Shown one piece after another: positions 1-6,680 of a stretch of 17,387 nucleotides of DNA. The notes under the pieces were generated by a model, which made no database searches, was not told the origin of the DNA, and saw nothing but the letters and a program-made list of their open reading frames with translations. Every line of letters starts with the position of its first letter. The stretch's first letter is position 1. Location of the stretch: positions 1 to 17,387 of the forward strand of contig CAAECB010000072.1 in assembly GCA_900754285.1 (NCBI GenBank), read 5' to 3'. The translations under genes and the position numbers were made by a program. This stretch comes from Clostridia bacterium (GTDB taxonomy: Bacteria > Bacillota > Clostridia > TANB77 > CAG-508).

Positions 1-360
1 AAAACGGCATTAAAATATCAAGAAGCACGTTATAAATTAACAAAATATAATTATGACCACATGGCAAATCATAAAGGAATAGGAATAAATGAAGTATCAT
101 CAACATTTGCATTTTATGCTCCATCAGGAACAGGAAGTGGATGGAACTGGTTTACATCAGCAGCGAATGCAGTATCAGGTAGTGCTGGATACGGATACGC
201 GTGGGATGGAGACCTAACTCTTATAGGCCATCTGGCTTGTCCTTTCGTCAAGCGTGGGGGCGGTTGCGACTACGGCAGTAGTGCTGGTGTGTTATATTCT
301 AGCATCACTAGCGGCAACCCTTACCACAACTACGGGTTCCGTGCGGCTTTGGTTGTGTAG
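1..360 (+). CDS. DGR variable (target) protein, C-terminal part, 5' end outside window
   Basis: The frame is open from base 1 to the TAG at 358-360, so the true start lies upstream; the ATG at 61 is internal. The visible 119 residues end in GFRAALVV, the usual end of the C-type-lectin/formylglycine-enzyme-like fold that carries variable residues in DGR target proteins. The last 43 codons are the VR. Relative to the TR, and counting from the codon at 61, ten residues are changed (60, 68, 70, 71, 74, 81, 84, 88, 89, 91); residue 90 keeps the template Asn and the change in codon 64 is silent. The constant part is rich in Gly, Ser and aromatics (SGWNWF). Such proteins generally display a variable binding surface. 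The ligand, anchoring and N-terminal domains cannot be judged here. The VR is clearly more GC-rich than its surroundings. The lectin-fold call is by motif and context. Confidence 0.88.
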   Translation, partial: KTALKYQEARYKLTKYNYDHMANHKGIGINEVSSTFAFYAPSGTGSGWNWFTSAANAVSGSAGYGYAWDGDLTLIGHLACPFVKRGGGCDYGSSAGVLYSSITSGNPYHNYGFRAALVV

Positions 361-365
361 CACTT
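232..365 (+). repeat. DGR variable repeat (VR)
   Basis: These 134 nt align without gaps to the TR at 2427-2560 (minus strand). The 12 differences are at 239, 252, 262, 263, 268, 271, 281, 302, 311, 322, 325 and 331. All fall on TR adenines: 8 are now G, 3 are T and 1 is C. No difference occurs at any of the 101 non-adenine positions. The last 34 nt (332-365), covering the GFRAALVV codons and the stop, are identical and contain the expected initiation-of-mutagenic-homology segment. Similarity stops at 366. Confidence 0.97.
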
Positions 366-463
366 TGAAATCGTGACTTAAAACTTAATACCCTTTTTTC
401 GGCACTAACTTGCAAAGGTAGAGTATTGGAATACGGGTAATAAACTTAGAACTAAAATTTTAC

Positions 464-491
464 AAAATCGGGTGCGTAAGCACCTGATTTT
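464..491 (+). terminator. Hairpin terminator after the variable-protein gene
   Basis: A 12-bp stem pairs 464-475 (ending GGGTGC) with 480-491 (GCACCTGATTTT) around the loop GTAA, with one G-T pair. A T-run follows on the plus strand and an A/T-rich arm precedes it, so it could work in both directions. It lies about 100 nt after the variable-protein stop. Confidence 0.75.
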
Positions 492-583
492 TAATATTCT
501 AGGAAAGTTTTTCGAACTTCCTATAATATTAAAAATAACGATGCACAGAAATTTGCAAAGCAAATTTCGCGCACGAACAAATA
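488..583 (-). repeat. Inverted repeat copy A flanking the ATPase region
   Basis: Read on the minus strand, this matches 2079-2172 on the plus strand with small differences. Both have TATTTGTTCGTG, then a short hairpin (AAATTTGC/GCAAATTT in copy A at 550-568), then an AT-rich inverted repeat around TATAGGAAGTTCG. The two copies face each other around the ATPase gene. It may be a dispersed intergenic repeat or the edge of an inserted segment. Confidence 0.7.
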
Positions 584-639
584 CGCGGACTTTAAAATGT
601 TTTAATGAGTGCTAATGTATTAATGTCCGCTTTTGTTCT
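581..639 (-). repeat. Dispersed repeat R, copy 2 (like the RT 3' end)
   Basis: On the minus strand this stretch resembles the last codons of the reverse transcriptase gene (2682-2741), sharing CATTAGCACT and ACATTTTAAAGT. It also resembles 9261-9318 on the plus strand. This copy is bounded by GCGGAC (585-590) and its complement GTCCGC (625-630). It lacks one base relative to the RT copy, so it no longer encodes the same peptide. Confidence 0.7.
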
Positions 640-679
640 ATACTTTTATTATAAAACGAATAATTTTCAAAAAAATAAA

Positions 680-789
680 TATAATATTAACAAAAAGTGT
701 GTGTAGACACAAAAAAGTTCAATATATGATTGACTAAATTGGAATTCTGAACTATAATATTAACAAAAAGTGTGTGTAGACACAAAAAA
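680..789 (+). repeat. Two 37-nt direct repeats in the ATPase promoter region
   Basis: The same 37 nt occur at 680-716 and 753-789, exactly 73 nt apart. Each copy starts TATAATATTAAC and holds a small hairpin sequence, GTGTGTAGACAC. The second copy supplies the -10 box of the ATPase promoter and its early transcribed region. The first has no good -35. They could be a duplicated promoter or paired operator sites. Confidence 0.85.
730..758 (+). promoter_or_regulatory. Sigma-A promoter of the ATPase gene
   Basis: TTGACT (730-735), a 17-nt spacer and TATAAT (753-758) form a near-perfect housekeeping promoter. Transcription should start near 765, giving a leader of about 40 nt that contains the GTGTGTAGACAC hairpin. 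Confidence 0.8.
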
Positions 790-806
790 AGTCAATGGAG
801 GTAAAA

Positions 807-2060
807 ATGGAAATTGCTAGAGATTTATATTTAAAAAAATTAAAGAGCAAAAGAAATAATAAAATGATAAAAATAATTACAGGTCTTAGAAGAAGTGGAA
901 AATCATATTTGCTTGATCCAATGTTAAAAAATTCATTGTTAGGTGATGGAGTAAAAGAAGATCATATCATAAAAGTGGATTTAGATTCAATTGAAAATAG
1001 GGACTTAACATCAGATGGTCTAAAATTATATGAATACATTATGAATAAAATTAAAGATGATGATATATATTATATTCTTCTTGATGAGATACAAAAAGTA
1101 CAAGATTTTGAAAGTGTTTTGAATAGTTTTTTAAGAAAAAAAAATTTAGATGTTTATGTAACGGGAAGTAATTCAAGATTTCTTTCTACAGATATTGTAA
1201 CAGAATTTAGAGGTAGGGGAGATGAGATTAGAGTTTATCCTCTTTCATTTTCAGAATTTTATAATGCCTATGAGGATAAATCTAAGGCTTTAAGAGATTA
1301 TATGACTTATGGTGGAATGCCATATACTTTATATTTAAAAACGACAGAAGAAAAAAGTGAGTATCTAAATGGTTTATTTAAAAATACTTATTTAAATGAT
1401 ATTATTGAACGAAATAAAATACAAAGGGAAGATATATTAGAATCTATAATAAATATGCTATCTTCATCAGTAGGATCTTTGACAAATCCTAAAAAAATAT
1501 ACGATACATTTATAAGTGATGGATATAAAGATGTAAATAGAAATACAATAAATTCATACTTGAATTATTTACAAGATGCTTTTTTGATAAATAAAGCAGA
1601 AAGATATGATATAAAAGGAAAAAAATATATTACAACACCTTCAAAATATTATTTTACTGATATAGGCTTAAGAAATGCAAGACTAAATTTTAGACAACAA
1701 GAAGAAGATCATTTGATGGAAAATATAATATATAATGAGTTATTATTCAGAGGATATAATGTAGATGTTGGGGTTGTTGAACGTTTTGAAAAAAATAGTG
1801 AGGAAAGAACAATTAGGAAACAATTAGAAGTAGATTTTGTATGTAATCAAGCAAGTAAAAGATATTATATTCAATCTGCTTTTGCTATTCCTAATAAAGA
1901 AAAAATGGAACAAGAACAAAAATCTTTAATAAATATAGATGATAGTTTTAAAAAAATAATTATTGTTAAAGAAGACATAAATCTCTGGAGAAATGAGGAA
2001 GGAATTTTGATAATAGGATTAGAGGAATTTTTATTAAATCCAAATAGTTTGGATTTATAA
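807..2060 (+). CDS. AAA-family ATPase with C-terminal DUF4143 domain
   Basis: This 417-aa protein belongs to the bacterial/archaeal AAA_14 plus DUF4143 family (COG1373 type). From the start chosen here it shows Walker A GLRRSGKS (26-33), Walker B YILLDEIQ (89-96), a sensor-like VTGSNS (118-123), the family signature YPLSFSEF (144-151) and YGGMP (168-172). The C-terminal EVDFV (341-345) and YYIQSA (353-358) fit the PD-(D/E)XK-like core proposed for DUF4143. ATG 807 is preferred over ATG 795 because GGAGG (797-801) sits 5 nt before it. The cellular role of this family is poorly defined; members are common in accessory regions. It stands alone between VR and TR with its own promoter and terminator and is not a recognised DGR component. 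Confidence 0.9.
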   Translation: MEIARDLYLKKLKSKRNNKMIKIITGLRRSGKSYLLDPMLKNSLLGDGVKEDHIIKVDLDSIENRDLTSDGLKLYEYIMNKIKDDDIYYILLDEIQKVQDFESVLNSFLRKKNLDVYVTGSNSRFLSTDIVTEFRGRGDEIRVYPLSFSEFYNAYEDKSKALRDYMTYGGMPYTLYLKTTEEKSEYLNGLFKNTYLNDIIERNKIQREDILESIINMLSSSVGSLTNPKKIYDTFISDGYKDVNRNTINSYLNYLQDAFLINKAERYDIKGKKYITTPSKYYFTDIGLRNARLNFRQQEEDHLMENIIYNELLFRGYNVDVGVVERFEKNSEERTIRKQLEVDFVCNQASKRYYIQSAFAIPNKEKMEQEQKSLINIDDSFKKIIIVKEDINLWRNEEGILIIGLEEFLLNPNSLDL

Positions 2061-2078
2061 TAGTATTAACATTTTTTA

Positions 2079-2172
2079 TATTTGTTCGTGTGCGAAATTG
2101 CAAAGCAAATTTTTGTGTGTTGTTATTTTAATATTATAGGAAGTTCGGAGAACCTTCCTATAATATTAAAAA
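2079..2172 (+). repeat. Inverted repeat copy B flanking the ATPase region
   Basis: This is the partner of 488-583 in opposite orientation. It contains an 18-bp perfect stem (TTTTAATATTATAGGAAG paired with its complement, 2133-2172) around a short TTCGGAGAAC loop. The T/A-rich ends mean the hairpin could also end transcription of the ATPase gene. Confidence 0.7.
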
Positions 2173-2210
2173 GATATGTAGAAAGCATATAAACTTTTCT
2201 ACATATCTTT
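2170..2210. terminator. Bidirectional terminator between ATPase gene and template RNA
   Basis: The arm AAAGATATGTAGAAA (from 2170) pairs with TTTCTACATATCTTT (to 2210) around a short AT loop. A T-run follows on the minus strand (CTTTTTAATATT) and T-rich sequence follows on the plus strand. It can end both the ATPase transcript and the opposing template RNA. Confidence 0.75.
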
Positions 2211-2426
2211 CATATTTTTGGACTTTCATCATTTTACTACTCGAACAAAAATACTATTGATGTGTTTATGATATAAGAACTAAGTTGAATGTAATAAGAC
2301 AATTTATTTTCTCCAAACATTCGCTTATATCAATGGAATTAAACTTCTTTGATACAAATCTACTCGGCAGTCTCCTTGAAGCTCTGCCCATCTGAGATAG
2401 AAACCTTTATGTTTCTTTGTGTATCG

Positions 2427-2560
2427 AAGTGCTACACAACCAAAGCCGCACGGAACCCGTTGTTGTTGTTAGGGTTGCCGTTAGTGATGTTAGAATATAA
2501 CACACCAGCATTACTGCCGTTGTTGCAATTGCCCCCACGTTTGACGAAAGGATAAGCCAG
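2427..2560 (-). repeat. DGR template repeat (TR)
   Basis: This is the 134-nt donor copy of VR 232-365, on the opposite strand and 2.1 kb away. It has 33 adenines, mostly in AAC or AAT codons of the VR frame, including four AAC in a row before GGGTTCCG. In-frame translation would give Asn at nine of the ten altered positions and Tyr at the tenth, as expected of a template built to diversify under adenine mutagenesis. It lies 132 nt downstream of the RT stop. It also carries the TAG stop, but nothing suggests that it is translated. Confidence 0.97.
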
Positions 2561-2603
2561 TACAGTTTAATCCCAAATCTATATAAAAATGTTATTAATT
2601 CTT

Positions 2604-2632
2604 ATTATATACATTTTTTTCCAATTTGTCAA
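2604..2632 (-). promoter_or_regulatory. Perfect-consensus promoter for the template RNA
   Basis: On the minus strand, TTGACA (2632-2627), a 17-nt spacer and TATAAT (2609-2604) match the sigma-A consensus at all 12 positions with ideal spacing. It lies between the RT stop and the TR, pointing at the TR. It should make template RNA independently of, and in excess over, the protein operon. Confidence 0.85.
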
Positions 2633-2681
2633 GTTTTTCCAGCTATATTTCCTAAATTTTCCAAATCTTTTATATAAATAA

Positions 2682-2741
2682 AGATGCAGACTTTAAAATG
2701 TTCTAATAAGTGCTAATGTTGTTAATATCCGTTTTTGTTCT
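2682..2741 (-). repeat. Dispersed repeat R, copy 1 (encodes the RT C-terminus)
   Basis: The last codons of the RT (about EQKRILTTLALIRTF) and the bases just after the stop match 581-639 (same strand) and 9261-9318 (opposite strand). The shared core includes AACATTAGCACTTATTA, identical between this copy and the clpC-side copy. The RT tail may therefore have been replaced by repeat sequence. Confidence 0.7.
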
Positions 2742-3838
2742 TGACTATTTTGGTCTGTTTCAATTAAGTTTATTAGATTTGTTTCAATTTTTGCAAAAAA
2801 TTTTTCATTATAGAGAAAATTACAATCATTCAAAACTTTATTTTGCAATTTAAATGAATTGCAATGAGAAGTATGACCTAGCCACGAATTGATAGATTGC
2901 ATGGCAAATCTAATATCAAGAGAATTTTCTGCATACAATTTGTTCCATTTTTTAACATTTTTTTTAATTTTCTTTTTACTGGATAAACGTAAAAGTCTAT
3001 GAGTTGTAAAAATTCTATATCCACAAAAATTAACACCCATTTTATATGGATAATATCTAGATTTATCATTTAAAGATAATTGAAGTCTATCATGTAAAAA
3101 AATTTCTAATTTTTGTTTAATTTCAATGCAATCTTTTTTAGTAGGCAGTAGTAGTATAAAATCGTCCATATATCTCGTAAAGTAATGGATTTTTAGAGTT
3201 CGTTTTACATATTGGTCTAGTTCGTTTAAGTAAATATTGGCAAAAAATTGACTCGTGTAATTACCTATAGGAATACCGATTTTGTCATCAGGCTTTCTAC
3301 CATCAAAAATTAATAGTCTAGTAAAATCCAGTAATGCTTTATCTGAAATGTATTTTTTCATTATATCAAACAAAATATATGGATTTATGCTGTAGAAGAA
3401 TTTTCTGATATCACATTTTAGTACCCAAAAATCGCCATAATTTCTTTTGAACTCTCTCATTTGATTTTGCACACTTTCTACAGCTTTATGTGTTCCTTTA
3501 TCAACTAGGCAGGCAAAAGTTGTATTAATAAATTTAGGAACTATATAAGGTTTTATAAATTCTTCTATGTACCATTGGTGTACGATTCTATCAACATAGG
3601 GGAGAGCTTTTATCAGCCTTTCTTTTGGTTCATAAACTTTAAAATTATAGTATTTTCCTAAATGATATTTTTTGTTTTTTATATTGTTTAGTAAATTAAT
3701 GATATTATTTTCTAAGTTTATTTCAAATTTAATGACTTCATTTTTGTATGCTTTATGTGCTCTGGATCGTTTATGTGCTTCAAGCAATTTGCCAAAAGTT
3801 AGTTTTTGGTAAAAGCAATTTTTTATTTTTTTAGGCAT
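2693..3838 (-). CDS. DGR reverse transcriptase
   Basis: This enzyme copies the TR RNA into cDNA with errors at adenines, and the cDNA replaces the VR. From ATG 3838 it has 381 aa, typical for DGR enzymes. Catalytic Asp is seen in CDIRKFF (D143) and YMDD (223-226). IGNYTSQ (191-197) is the DGR form of motif 4, where other bacterial RTs have QGxxxSP; this change is linked to low fidelity at adenines. A thumb-like basic region follows, with no HNH or intron-maturase domain, arguing against a group II intron. The start is uncertain: GTG 3850 is only one base after AGGAG (3856-3852), while ATG 3838 is 13 nt after it. It overlaps avd by 16 nt, suggesting translational coupling. Its final residues come from a dispersed repeat. 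Confidence 0.95.
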   Translation of the reverse strand: MPKKIKNCFYQKLTFGKLLEAHKRSRAHKAYKNEVIKFEINLENNIINLLNNIKNKKYHLGKYYNFKVYEPKERLIKALPYVDRIVHQWYIEEFIKPYIVPKFINTTFACLVDKGTHKAVESVQNQMREFKRNYGDFWVLKCDIRKFFYSINPYILFDIMKKYISDKALLDFTRLLIFDGRKPDDKIGIPIGNYTSQFFANIYLNELDQYVKRTLKIHYFTRYMDDFILLLPTKKDCIEIKQKLEIFLHDRLQLSLNDKSRYYPYKMGVNFCGYRIFTTHRLLRLSSKKKIKKNVKKWNKLYAENSLDIRFAMQSINSWLGHTSHCNSFKLQNKVLNDCNFLYNEKFFAKIETNLINLIETDQNSQEQKRILTTLALIRTF

Positions 3839-4176
3839 GATGATATCCACGCTCCTAACATATTACAAATGTCTGTTATGCGATTAGACCATGCGTGATA
3901 ATTTTGAAGTGATATATATTTGTACTTATATGATATTCTGATATGTACTTTTAATAGATTTAAGTGTATGTCTAGTTCATTTAGATATTTTAATTTTTCT
4001 TGTTTATTAAATGTTTTTATTCCATACATTAATAAGCGTAAACCACTGTATAAAGAGCCTTTTATTTCTTTTACAAGTGCAAAATTTTCTGATTTTGGAT
4101 ATTTTCTTACTAAATCATTAGTATAGTAGATTAATTCTAAATATTTTTGATATATTGATAAATTAGTCTTTTCCAT
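3823..4176 (-). CDS. avd: Avd, DGR accessory variability determinant
   Basis: This is a 117-aa, almost wholly helical, basic protein with the bacterial Avd pattern: FALVKEIKGSLYSGLRLL in the first half, then LNELDIHLNLLKVHIRISYK, then NYHAWSNRITDICNMLGAWI. Avd forms a pentameric barrel of four-helix bundles that binds nucleic acid and the RT and is essential for retrohoming in the Bordetella phage DGR. GGGAGG sits 8 nt before the ATG, inside the upstream gene. It overlaps the upstream gene by 14 nt and the RT gene by 16 nt, so the three are made from one message. Family assignment rests on length, composition, motifs and position next to the RT. Confidence 0.9.
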   Translation of the reverse strand: MEKTNLSIYQKYLELIYYTNDLVRKYPKSENFALVKEIKGSLYSGLRLLMYGIKTFNKQEKLKYLNELDIHLNLLKVHIRISYKYKYISLQNYHAWSNRITDICNMLGAWISSCLKK

Positions 4177-4600
4177 TGTTAAGTCCTCCCTCTATTACAG
4201 AAACTTTTTCTTTAATTTCTTCAATAAATGAATATGCTTCTTTTATTGATAATGTTTCGGGATTAATATTTTTAATCTCACTTAATAAAGAGTCAATATT
4301 TGTGTTTGCGGAATAGTTGAATATTGAGAATGCTTCTTTTTTTGTGGTATCAACTATTTTGAATTGATAGTTAGATAGTTTTAATAAATTGGAGTACTTT
4401 TCCAATGATAGAATTGGAAAACCACATTTGACTATGGTTTCGTTAAGATTTGTAAGTTTTAGATTTAAAATGTTAGATGCAATTTGTGCGTCTTTATCAA
4501 TACAAATAAAAAATAGTCCTGCTTTGAATAAATATAGTGTGTTATTAGTATCTTCTTCATTTGCTTTTAATGATATATAAGTATCGTATAGTTTACTCAT
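4163..4600 (-). CDS. MutS domain I-like DGR accessory protein (MSL type)
   Basis: The first 85 or so of 145 residues look like the N-terminal mismatch-reading domain of MutS: YDTYISLKAN, then LYLFKAGLFFICIDKDAQIA, then LKLTNLNETIVKCGFP and SLEKY. Large DGR surveys describe a MutS-like (MSL) accessory class beside Avd and HRDC types. There is no MutS clamp, lever or ATPase part, so it is a stand-alone domain. By eye the Phe-X-Glu mismatch motif reads Phe-Phe-Ile here, so the Glu is absent. The C-terminal 60 residues are acidic and helical. It is first in the operon, with AAAGGAGG 6 nt before the ATG. A role in nucleic-acid binding during mutagenic copying is inference. Confidence 0.75.
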   Translation of the reverse strand: MSKLYDTYISLKANEEDTNNTLYLFKAGLFFICIDKDAQIASNILNLKLTNLNETIVKCGFPILSLEKYSNLLKLSNYQFKIVDTTKKEAFSIFNYSANTNIDSLLSEIKNINPETLSIKEAYSFIEEIKEKVSVIEGGLNNGKD

Positions 4601-4632
4601 GATATCCTCCTTTGTAAAAATAATTTGAAAAC

Positions 4633-4661
4633 ATTATATTACAATATATGGAAAAAAGCAA
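4633..4661 (-). promoter_or_regulatory. Candidate promoter of the DGR protein operon
   Basis: On the minus strand, TTGCTT (4661-4656), a 17-nt spacer and TATAAT (4638-4633) precede the first operon gene by about 30 nt. The -35 is weak, so it should be weaker than the template RNA promoter. Confidence 0.55.
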
Positions 4662-4809
4662 TAAAAAAAATGTAGAAAAATATAGAAAAAAACAGAAAAA
4701 TGGAAAAATATAGTAGTGCCAATGGCTTCCAGTATTTTCAAATTACTGATATTTAAATAAATGTCTCTGTTTTTTATCAAAAATTAAAAAAATTTTTTTA
4801 ACTTATCTA

Positions 4810-4837
4810 TTGTATTTCTTATTGATATATGGTATAA
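4810..4837 (+). promoter_or_regulatory. Candidate promoter of the glycosylation genes
   Basis: TTGTAT (4810-4815), a 16-nt spacer and an extended -10, TGGTATAAA (4829-4837), lie upstream of the two-gene unit. The rest of 4662-4968 is A/T-rich with no other feature I can support apart from the doubtful small frame at 4861. Confidence 0.5.
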
Positions 4838-4860
4838 AATTATTGTTAAGATATAGACTG

Positions 4861-4956
4861 ATGTACCTATATAAAAAAATAAAAGGAAATTTAGCAGAAA
4901 ATATCAAAATTAAAGATTTATACGTAAAACCAAAAGGTTTTGATGAAATAAATTAA
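4861..4956 (+). CDS. Possible 31-aa leader peptide or gene remnant
   Basis: A short frame (starting MYLYKKIKGN, ending KGFDEIN) stops 12 nt before the next start codon. No Shine-Dalgarno is evident before its ATG. The composition looks coding-like (Lys-Pro-Lys-Gly, mixed charges), so it may be the tail of a lost gene or chance. Not recognised. Confidence 0.25.
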   Translation: MYLYKKIKGNLAENIKIKDLYVKPKGFDEIN

Positions 4957-4968
4957 TAGGAGAAAAAA

Positions 4969-6669
4969 GTGAAGAATTTAAAAAAGGTAATAACGCCACA
5001 AAAAATAATAATTGTCATAATAATTATTACAGCCACACTTTTATCTTCTTCTTTTATTTTCCAAAAAGGAATATTAAAAGGAGTAGATACACAATATCAT
5101 TTATCAAGAATAAAAGGAATAGCAGAAAGTTGGAAAGCAGGAAATATACCAGCATATATACACGTAGATGATGCAGGATATGGATATGCAATGGGATTTT
5201 TTTATAGTAACATATTTATGATATTGCCAAGTATTTTATATATCTTAGGAATGGACATAATAGTAGCATATAAAATTTTCATAATTATATGTGGACTATT
5301 TACAGCGATATCAATGTATATATGTGTAAAAGAAATTACAAAAAATAAATATGCAGCTACAATAGCTATGTTTATATATACTACATGCAGTTATAGAATT
5401 ATAACAATGATAGCTAAAGCTTTTATTGGAGAACTTTTAAGTTTTATATTTATACCACTAATATTTTTAGGAATATATAAGATAATTTATGAAAATGAAA
5501 AAAAATGGTGGATATTTTCAATTGGATTTATAGGAATATTAAATTCAAATTTAGTCATGACAGAAATAATGATATGTGTATCATTATTTATTATAATATT
5601 AAATATTAAAACTATTTTAAAAAATAAAGAAAAAATATTAGGATTAATAAAAGCAACAATATTAGCTTTACTATTAAGTACAAATTTTTGGATGCCTATG
5701 TTAGAACAACTAAATAAAAGTAAATTCAATATGTTTACAATAATGGAATATTACAAACCTAGTAAATGGTTAATAGAATTTAAAGACATATTTTTAGGAA
5801 CAGTGCAATATAAAAACAATTTAGCAGCAGCATATGGCTTAGGATTAATTTTTGTTATAATATTGCCATTTAGAATAAAGATAAAAGAAAACAATCCAAA
5901 AATCAAGTTTGGAGACATAATATTATTAATAGGTTTAATTTTATTAATAATGCTAACAAACTATTTTCCTTGGGAAAAATTAAACAAAATAGGAGAAACT
6001 ATACAATTTCCAAGTAGATTCGAGGTAGTTATATCAGCGATATTTGCAATAGAATGTGGAATAATATTATCATATATAAAAAAAGAAAAAACAAAAAAAA
6101 TAATATTTGGTTTAATATTTGTATGGCAAGTTGTATCAATTATATTATGTTATAACTCATGTATAGAAACAATACAAAAATATATAGGAGTAAAAGACAT
6201 AAATATAATCAAAGTAAAAAAGGACTTCTGTTACAACATATGTGATGGAGTATATTTACCAGAAGGTGCAAATAATTATGATTTTGAAACAAATAATAAA
6301 AGCAAAGAAAAAAAAGAAGACTTAAAAACAAATAATGAACAATTAAAACATGAGGGCCAAAAAGAGAAAAATAAGATGAAAATAAAATTTAGCAACAATA
6401 ATTTAAAAGATACGTACATAGATATTCCAATAAATTATTATTACGGTTATGAGGGAATATCAGAAAAAGATAAATCTGAATATAAGCTAGAAAAGAGCCC
6501 AGGAGGTCTAATAAGAATATATTTAGCAGAAAGAAAAGAAGATGAAATTATTGTACAATACAAAAAAACAAAGATTCAAAAAAATTCATTAATTATATCT
6601 ACAATTAGCTTTATAGCAACAATAATATATATAAGCTATAAAAAAATAGAGAAAGAAGAAAAATATTAA
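4969..6669 (+). CDS. Multi-pass GT-C/PTPS-related membrane protein
   Basis: This 566-aa protein has an N-terminal membrane anchor (about 11-32), a first outside loop with GVDTQYH (38-44) and GYGYAMGFFYSNI (70-82), then about ten further hydrophobic segments to about residue 400. After that come a charged Lys/Glu/Asn-rich soluble part (about 430-540) and a last membrane segment. The layout, with an acidic residue in the first loop, fits GT-C membrane glycosyltransferases, specifically the YfhO/6-pyruvoyl-tetrahydropterin-synthase-related (PF10131-like) group. These are thought to move sugars from polyprenyl phosphate to envelope polymers. The GTG start has TAGGAG 6 nt before it. The GT2 enzyme 11 nt downstream is a likely maker of the lipid-linked sugar. 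Substrate unknown. Confidence 0.75.
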   Translation: MKNLKKVITPQKIIIVIIIITATLLSSSFIFQKGILKGVDTQYHLSRIKGIAESWKAGNIPAYIHVDDAGYGYAMGFFYSNIFMILPSILYILGMDIIVAYKIFIIICGLFTAISMYICVKEITKNKYAATIAMFIYTTCSYRIITMIAKAFIGELLSFIFIPLIFLGIYKIIYENEKKWWIFSIGFIGILNSNLVMTEIMICVSLFIIILNIKTILKNKEKILGLIKATILALLLSTNFWMPMLEQLNKSKFNMFTIMEYYKPSKWLIEFKDIFLGTVQYKNNLAAAYGLGLIFVIILPFRIKIKENNPKIKFGDIILLIGLILLIMLTNYFPWEKLNKIGETIQFPSRFEVVISAIFAIECGIILSYIKKEKTKKIIFGLIFVWQVVSIILCYNSCIETIQKYIGVKDINIIKVKKDFCYNICDGVYLPEGANNYDFETNNKSKEKKEDLKTNNEQLKHEGQKEKNKMKIKFSNNNLKDTYIDIPINYYYGYEGISEKDKSEYKLEKSPGGLIRIYLAERKEDEIIVQYKKTKIQKNSLIISTISFIATIIYISYKKIEKEEKY

Positions 6670-6680
6670 GGAAATGACAT

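Larger units (their letters stand above)
2168..2597 (-). ncRNA. Predicted DGR template RNA
   Basis: A consensus promoter at 2632-2604 should start minus-strand transcription near 2597, about 37 nt before the TR. The transcript would run through the TR and a roughly 220-nt non-coding tail to the hairpin at 2210-2170. The tail has inverted repeats: GGCAG/CTGCC (2366-2388); GAAAC/GTTTC just downstream of the TR; and a nested stem with 9-bp arms TGATATAAG/CTTATATCA (2269-2277, 2324-2332) enclosing GAATGT/ACATTC (2287-2292, 2317-2322). In the Bordetella phage DGR, RNA flanking the TR is needed for cDNA synthesis. The structured tail here may play that part. Boundaries are predicted only. Confidence 0.65.

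Noticed and set aside
366..463. GC-rich cruciform just after the VR as in the Bordetella phage DGR
   Set aside because: Only short weak inverted repeats (TACCC/GGGTA, GTATT/AATAC) are seen; nothing comparable right behind the VR.
2349..2555. 68-aa plus-strand open frame across the TR
   Set aside because: It is the complement of the template repeat; its openness follows from the TR's codon pattern, and it has no ribosome site.
2693..3850. Group II intron or retron as the source of the reverse transcriptase
   Set aside because: No maturase or HNH domain, no intron domain V sequence, and no retron msr/msd; the IGNYTSQ motif, Avd and the TR/VR pair fit a DGR.
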